Source of the DNA: a bacterium
GTDB taxonomy: Bacteria > Pseudomonadota > Alphaproteobacteria > Caulobacterales > Hyphomonadaceae
Assembly: GCA_030824255.1 (NCBI GenBank)
Contig: JAVBYB010000488.1
Coordinates: forward strand, 1 to 9,214
Direction of reading: 5' to 3'
DNA length: 9,214 nt
A model generated the notes under the pieces. The model had not been told where the DNA came from. It was given only the letters and a program-made list of their open reading frames with translations, and searched no databases. This document shows, in pieces, positions 5,635 to 9,214 of the stretch (positions are counted from its first letter, which is position 1; each line of letters opens with the position of its first letter). A program made the translations under genes and the position numbers.

Positions 5635-6524
5635 ACTGGCTGACCAATCTTCCTCCCGGGCTGAAGTCCATCTTCGCCAAGGGTGAGGACACCAAGGGCG
5701 ATGACCTGTGGGTCAAATGCCCGAAGACCGGCGAGCTGGTCTACCGGCAGGAGCTGGAGAGTTCGTACTGGGTTACGCCCGCGGGCGCACACCTGCGCAT
5801 TACGCCCGAGCAGCGCTTCGGCTACATGTTCGATGGCGGCGTCTATGCGGACATCCCCATGCCGCCGGTGCCCAAGGACCCGCTCAAATTCAAGGACGAC
5901 AAGCGCTACACAGATCGCCTGAAGTCGGCCAAGGCCAAGACAGGCCGCGACGACTGCATGGCGGCCGGTCATGGCGATATCAACGGGCGCAAAGCGGTGG
6001 TGCTGGTGCAGGACTTCGCCTTCATGGGCGGATCGCTCGGCATGGCGGCGGGTGAGGCTTTCATCAAGGCGGCAGAGACGGCTGTCGCCCGAAAGGCGGC
6101 GCTGATCGTGGTGACCGCTTCGGGTGGCGCGCGGATGCAGGAATCCGCGTTCGCGCTGATGCAGATGCCGCGCACGGTCCTGGCGATCCAGGACGTGAAG
6201 CGCGCGAAACTTCCCTACATCGTCGTGCTGGCTGACCCGACATCGGGCGGCGTGCTGGCGTCCTACGCCATGCTGGGCGATGTGCAAATTGCGGAGCCCG
6301 GCGCACAGCTGGCCTTTACAGGCCCGCGCGTGATCGAGGCGACAATCCGCGAGAAACTGCCGGAAGGCTTCCAGCGCTCTGAATTCCTGCGCGAGCGCGG
6401 GATGGTGGATATCGTGTGCCACCGCAAGGAGCTGACGCCGACGATCGGCGCCGTGCTCGGCATGCTGATGCCACCCTCGCGCGGCAAGCGCGCCAAGGTG
6501 GTTGAGGAAGTTGCGGCGAAGTAG
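5631..6524 (+). CDS. accD: Acetyl-CoA carboxylase carboxyltransferase subunit beta
   Basis: This 297-residue protein is the beta half of the carboxyltransferase that, with AccA, moves the carboxyl group from carboxybiotin-BCCP to acetyl-CoA, giving malonyl-CoA for fatty acid synthesis. The N-terminus MNWLTN and the crotonase-like core are clear: VVLVQDFAFMGGSLGMAAGEA, then TASGGARMQE, LPYIVVLADPTSGGV, SYAMLGDVQIAEPGA and GPRVIEATIREKLPEGFQRSE. The N-terminal zinc ribbon is degenerate. Of the four cysteines of E. coli AccD only the first (C30 in WVKCPKTGE) remains, and the second pair reads VTPAG, a change I recall as common in alphaproteobacteria. The start is TTG at 5631, inside the trpA stop (TTGA overlap), with GGAG 6 bases upstream. 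The overlap predicts coupled translation with trpA. A strong intrinsic terminator follows at 6551. Confidence 0.96.
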   Translation: MNWLTNLPPGLKSIFAKGEDTKGDDLWVKCPKTGELVYRQELESSYWVTPAGAHLRITPEQRFGYMFDGGVYADIPMPPVPKDPLKFKDDKRYTDRLKSAKAKTGRDDCMAAGHGDINGRKAVVLVQDFAFMGGSLGMAAGEAFIKAAETAVARKAALIVVTASGGARMQESAFALMQMPRTVLAIQDVKRAKLPYIVVLADPTSGGVLASYAMLGDVQIAEPGAQLAFTGPRVIEATIREKLPEGFQRSEFLRERGMVDIVCHRKELTPTIGAVLGMLMPPSRGKRAKVVEEVAAK

Positions 6525-6550
6525 ATCGCATCGGCTTTCGGATTTGAGTG

Positions 6551-6584
6551 CGGCGTCTCTGACAAGGGACGCCGTATTCGTTTT
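6551..6584 (+). terminator. Intrinsic terminator after accD
   Basis: CGGCGTC (6551-6557) pairs with GACGCCG (6568-6574). The stem continues with T-G, C-G and T-A pairs round a GACA loop (about 10 pairs), followed by TATTCGTTTT. It lies 26 bases after the accD stop, so it should end the trpA-accD transcript and separate folC. Confidence 0.8.
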
Positions 6585-6599
6585 AGCTGTCACCGATCG

Positions 6600-6639
6600 C
6601 GGCATGGAGGCAACACACAGATGGCACTCTCCCATGCCG
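6600..6639 (+). repeat. Hairpin in the folC upstream region
   Basis: CGGCATGG (6600-6607) is perfectly complementary to CCATGCCG (6632-6639). Three further pairs can form inside across one bulged base, leaving a loop of about 17 bases. It lies about 75 bases before folC and after the accD terminator, so it would be upstream of, or within, a folC leader depending on the promoter used. No T-run follows; its function is unknown. Confidence 0.35.
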
Positions 6640-6649
6640 GGAAGTTGGT

Positions 6650-6677
6650 TTGCCGGACATCAATCCATTCGTAATGT
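6650..6677 (+). promoter_or_regulatory. Possible folC promoter
   Basis: TTGCCG (6650-6655), a 16-base spacer and TAATGT (6672-6677) form a weak sigma-70-like pair. It lies between the accD terminator and folC, where a promoter is needed. Both boxes are only partial matches. Confidence 0.22.
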
Positions 6678-6704
6678 GCCAGCGTAATCTGGTGTCGCCA
6701 TAGC

Positions 6705-6708
6705 GGAG
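6705..6708 (+). promoter_or_regulatory. Shine-Dalgarno GGAG for folC, favouring TTG 6717
   Basis: GGAG is 8 bases from the TTG at 6717 but only 2 bases from the TTG at 6711. Ribosome geometry therefore favours the second TTG. No ATG or GTG is available between the in-frame TAA at 6672 and these codons. Confidence 0.5.
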
Positions 6709-6716
6709 ACTTGGAC

Positions 6717-8024
6717 TTGGGCGACGCCGTCATCGTCAAAAACGAACTCGACCGGTTCCGCGAGAACATGGCGGGCAGAGTGTCTCCATCATGGGGCACA
6801 GCGCATATCCGCAAGGCGCTGGTCGATCTTGGCGATCCGCAGGACCGTATTCCGCGCGCTATCCATCTGACAGGCACGAATGGCAAGGGCTCTACCGGCG
6901 CGTTCATTCGCGCGATGGCGGAGGCGGCGGGGCTGAAGGTGCACGCATTCACGTCGCCGCATCTTGCGCGCGTGAATGAACGTATCCGGGTCGCGGGCAA
7001 GCTGGTGAGCGACGAGGCGCTGGCGGATGTGCTGCAGGATATCTGGCGGCGGACGCAGCAGCTGACCTATTTCGAGGCGCTGACCACGGCGGCGTTCTGC
7101 CTGTTCGCCCAAGAGCGCGCGGATATCTCGATCATCGAGGTGGGCGCGGGCGGGGCGACGGACGCCACAAATGTGATGAGCCGGCCGGCGGCGTGCGTGG
7201 TGACGCCGATCAGCCGTGACCATGAAGCGATGTTCAACGTCTCAGGTGTGGCGGCGATTGCGCGCCTGAAGGCGGGGATTTTCCGTGAGGGTGTTCCGGC
7301 GATCATCGCGGAGCAGCCGGCGATCGCCATGGGCGTGCTGCGCGAGGAAGCGCGGACGACGAGCGCGCCGATCCTTTCCGCGGGCGAAGACTGGCGGGCG
7401 GGATGGGATGGCGATGCCTTCACCTTTTCTGGCGCGCGGTTGAAAGTGCGTGCGCCGTGGCTGGGACTGCCGGGCAGGCACCAGTCTCAGAATGCAGGTG
7501 CGGCATGCGCGGCGGTGGAGTCGCTGCGCGATGGGCGCTTCACGCCGGACGCGATGGCGGCGGGCCTGCGCGAAGTGACGTGGCCGGCGCGTCTGCAGAG
7601 GCTGAAGCCGGGGCCGCTGACGGCCGGCGGCGCGGTGTGGGTCGATGCGGCGCACAATCCGGGCGGGGCGGCGACGCTGGCGCAGGCGATCAAGGCGGGG
7701 CGCGAACCTGGCGAACGGATCGCCATTGTGTTCGCAAGCCAGGCCGTGAAGGATATCGAGGGCGTGCTGGGCGAGCTGAAGCCGGTCGCGGATGCGTTCA
7801 CCCTATGTCCGCTGCCGGATAGTGGCGGACAGGAAGGCGGGCCCGGCGCCGATCCGCACCATGTGGCCAGCATCGTGGCGTCGCTGGGCGCAAAGTCGAA
7901 GTTGGCGCGTGACCTGATGGACGCGGTGCAGATCGCGCAACGGACGGCTGACAAGGTCTATATCGCAGGATCTGTCTATCTTTGCGGCGCGGCGATGTCG
8001 ATGAACGGAGAGCAGGTGGAGTAG
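6717..8024 (+). CDS. folC: Bifunctional folylpolyglutamate synthase / dihydrofolate synthase
   Basis: This is a 435-residue Mur-ligase-family enzyme (437 if TTG 6711 is used), the usual size. It adds glutamate to folates, and in bacteria usually also makes dihydrofolate from dihydropteroate, using ATP in the cytoplasm. The landmarks are in order: the P-loop HLTGTNGKGST (about residues 50-60), FTSPHLARVNERIR, and IIEVGAGGATDATNV, where the family usually has GLGGRLDATN. Then come TPISRDHEAM and RLKAGIFREGVPA with the conserved lysine of KAGI, LPGRHQSQNAGAA, WPARLQRL and DAAHNPGGA. The residue after GAG and the DAAHNP motif differ slightly from the common form but keep the key residues. The start is TTG; 6717 is preferred because GGAG (6705-6708) is 8 bases upstream. 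It follows accD as in many alphaproteobacteria, but a terminator separates them. The weak stem at 8023-8050 may end its transcript. Confidence 0.95.
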   Translation: MGDAVIVKNELDRFRENMAGRVSPSWGTAHIRKALVDLGDPQDRIPRAIHLTGTNGKGSTGAFIRAMAEAAGLKVHAFTSPHLARVNERIRVAGKLVSDEALADVLQDIWRRTQQLTYFEALTTAAFCLFAQERADISIIEVGAGGATDATNVMSRPAACVVTPISRDHEAMFNVSGVAAIARLKAGIFREGVPAIIAEQPAIAMGVLREEARTTSAPILSAGEDWRAGWDGDAFTFSGARLKVRAPWLGLPGRHQSQNAGAACAAVESLRDGRFTPDAMAAGLREVTWPARLQRLKPGPLTAGGAVWVDAAHNPGGAATLAQAIKAGREPGERIAIVFASQAVKDIEGVLGELKPVADAFTLCPLPDSGGQEGGPGADPHHVASIVASLGAKSKLARDLMDAVQIAQRTADKVYIAGSVYLCGAAMSMNGEQVE

Positions 8025-8050
8025 GGCTCGCGCCATGCTCGCCCTTCTTT
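8023..8050 (+). terminator. Weak possible terminator after folC
   Basis: AGGGC (8023-8027) pairs with GCCCT (8041-8045) round a 13-base loop, followed directly by TTCTTT. The stem is only 5 pairs and overlaps the folC stop, so this is tentative. Confidence 0.3.
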
Positions 8051-8073
8051 GATCGCCAACTGACGTCGCGCAA

Positions 8074-8101
8074 TCGACATTGAGCCTTGAGGCTGCATAG
8101 T
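8074..8101 (+). promoter_or_regulatory. Possible promoter of the M16 protease gene
   Basis: TCGACA (8074-8079), 16 bases and CATAGT (8096-8101) resemble -35 and -10 boxes in the only intergenic gap before this gene. Both are imperfect, so confidence is low. Confidence 0.2.
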
Positions 8102-8124
8102 CGCAGATGGTGCGAGGCATTTGG

Positions 8125-9214
8125 GTGTGCATGAGGCGGATAGTTGCGGCCCTGCTGCTGTGGCAGGCGATGCTGGCGGGACCGGCGTTGGCGCAATCGC
8201 TTGAGTATGCGAGCCCGTGGGCGCATGAGGGTAGCGACATCGCGCCTGATCCAGCTGTACGGTTTGGGGTTCTACAGAATGGGATGCGATATGCGCTGAT
8301 GCGCAACGCGTTGCCGCCTGGCGCAGTGGCGATGCGGCTGTCGTTCGCGTTTGGATCGCTCCATGAGGCGGACAGTGAGCAGGGGCTGGCGCATTTCATC
8401 GAGCACATGGCGTTCAACGGGTCCCGCAACGTGCCCGAGGGCGAGATGGTGCGGATCCTTGAGCGGTTGGGGCTGGCGTTCGGCGCTGACACCAATGCGC
8501 AGACGGGGCAGAAGCAGACGACCTACATGCTCGACCTGCCGAATGCCTCGGCGGAGCTGATCGATGAGTCGCTGTTCCTGCTGCGCGAGACGTCGAGCGA
8601 GCTGACCTTTGACGCCGAAGCGATTGATCGCGAGCGCGGTGTCGTGCTGGCGGAGTGGCGGCGCGGGGACAATTTTGCGCGGCGGCGCAGCGACCAGATG
8701 ATGCAGTTCCTGCTGCCGGGGGCTCTGGCGGCGCAGCGCATGCCGATCGGCAAGGCGGATGTGTTGCAGATGGCGACGCGCGAGCAGCTGGTGTCGCTGT
8801 ATGAACGCTACTACCGGCCGGAGCGGGCGACCTTGATGATGGTGGGCGATTTCGACGTCGATGCGGTTGAGGCAAAAGTCCGCGCGCGGTTCGGGAGTTG
8901 GGCAGGGGTGGGCGATAACGGGGATGATCCGGATCTCAGCTACGCGCCGGCGGTACGCGAGATGGCGGCGTCTGTGTTCGCGCACAAGGATGGCGGCGAT
9001 TCGATATCGGTCTATTCGCTGTCGCCGTTCCGGAAAGTTAAAGACACGGCGGCGCAGCGGCGGCTGGACAACCTCCTGATGTTTGCGGTGGGAGCGCTGA
9101 GCCGCAGGCTGTCGCCGATGACAAACTGGGAAGAGCCGCCATTCCGCAGCGCCGGGCTAACGACGGGCGATATCATGGAGGCGGCGGATGTGACGGGCGG
9201 AACTGTGACGACGA
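8125..9214 (+). CDS. Secreted M16-family zinc metalloprotease (N-terminal part)
   Basis: The gene runs off the right edge; about 363 codons are visible of a protein that in this family is often over 900 residues long. The N-terminus is a Sec signal peptide (MRRIVAALLLW...AGPALA, cut before Q), so it acts in the periplasm or on the outer face. The M16 fold begins with VLQNGMRYALMRN. The inverted zinc motif HFIEH (HxxEH, 8389-8403) follows AFGSLHEADSEQGLA. About 76 residues after it comes ERGVVLAE, giving the E-x6-E that supplies the third zinc ligand. YYRPERATLMMVGDFD is the next family block. All catalytic residues are intact, so a peptidase, perhaps PqqL-like, is expected. The start is uncertain: GTG 8125 has GAGG 7 bases upstream, ATG 8131 gives a compact signal peptide, and ATG 8107 is also open. 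There are 100 bases between it and folC. Confidence 0.92.
   Translation, partial: MCMRRIVAALLLWQAMLAGPALAQSLEYASPWAHEGSDIAPDPAVRFGVLQNGMRYALMRNALPPGAVAMRLSFAFGSLHEADSEQGLAHFIEHMAFNGSRNVPEGEMVRILERLGLAFGADTNAQTGQKQTTYMLDLPNASAELIDESLFLLRETSSELTFDAEAIDRERGVVLAEWRRGDNFARRRSDQMMQFLLPGALAAQRMPIGKADVLQMATREQLVSLYERYYRPERATLMMVGDFDVDAVEAKVRARFGSWAGVGDNGDDPDLSYAPAVREMAASVFAHKDGGDSISVYSLSPFRKVKDTAAQRRLDNLLMFAVGALSRRLSPMTNWEEPPFRSAGLTTGDIMEAADVTGGTVTT

Noticed and set aside
5628..6635. Minus-strand open frame of 335 codons covering all of accD
   Set aside because: Antisense shadow of accD with His/Arg/Leu-rich composition; it also crosses the accD terminator.
6585..6716. A folate (THF) riboswitch before folC
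   Set aside because: A hairpin is present, but I cannot match the conserved core of either THF riboswitch class.
1..9214. CRISPR array, insertion sequence, transposase, tRNA or defence system
   Set aside because: No direct-repeat array, transposase motif, tRNA-like sequence or defence gene is seen; the interrupted trp region carries no visible mobile element ends.

Overview
The window is a GC-rich stretch that looks alphaproteobacterial. The main reason is the gene set trpB, trpA, accD, folC, all on the + strand and in that order. This is the classic alphaproteobacterial linkage of the last tryptophan genes with the carboxyltransferase beta subunit and folylpolyglutamate synthase. The AccD protein also has the degenerate zinc ribbon common in that class. 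A member of Hyphomonadaceae/Caulobacterales is my guess from general sequence style; no marker gene here proves it.

Layout. Positions 1-224 hold the N-terminal part of a small membrane-anchored protein on the minus strand. trpB (428-1642) follows and overlaps by one base a small five-cysteine lipoprotein gene (1642-2028). Next is a 382-base stretch without a credible gene (2029-2410) that is unusually rich in perfect inverted repeats. A 74-residue KTSC-like gene lies on the minus strand (2411-2635). Two + strand genes follow closely: a GFA-type zinc protein (2780-3130) and an ApbE-DUF2271 fusion (3140-4621). A 173-base gap with a TATAAT hexamer leads into trpA (4795-5634), whose stop codon overlaps the TTG start of accD (5631-6524). 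A clear intrinsic terminator (6551-6584) closes that unit. folC (about 6717-8024) also starts with TTG. The window ends inside a secreted M16 zinc metalloprotease gene (from about 8125).

How they work together. TrpA and TrpB are the two subunits of tryptophan synthase and are normally encoded side by side. Here they are about 3.15 kb apart, with four unrelated genes between them, one of them in the opposite direction, so they cannot share one simple transcript. trpA-accD remains a tight translationally coupled pair. AccD is the beta half of the acetyl-CoA carboxylase carboxyltransferase (fatty acid synthesis), and FolC makes folylpolyglutamates. The inserted genes have no evident tie to tryptophan.

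I did not find a convincing new multi-gene system. The items most worth a second look are the interrupted trpB/trpA pair, the structured 2029-2410 intergenic region (a candidate RNA), and the ApbE-DUF2271 fusion that has no room for a signal peptide.
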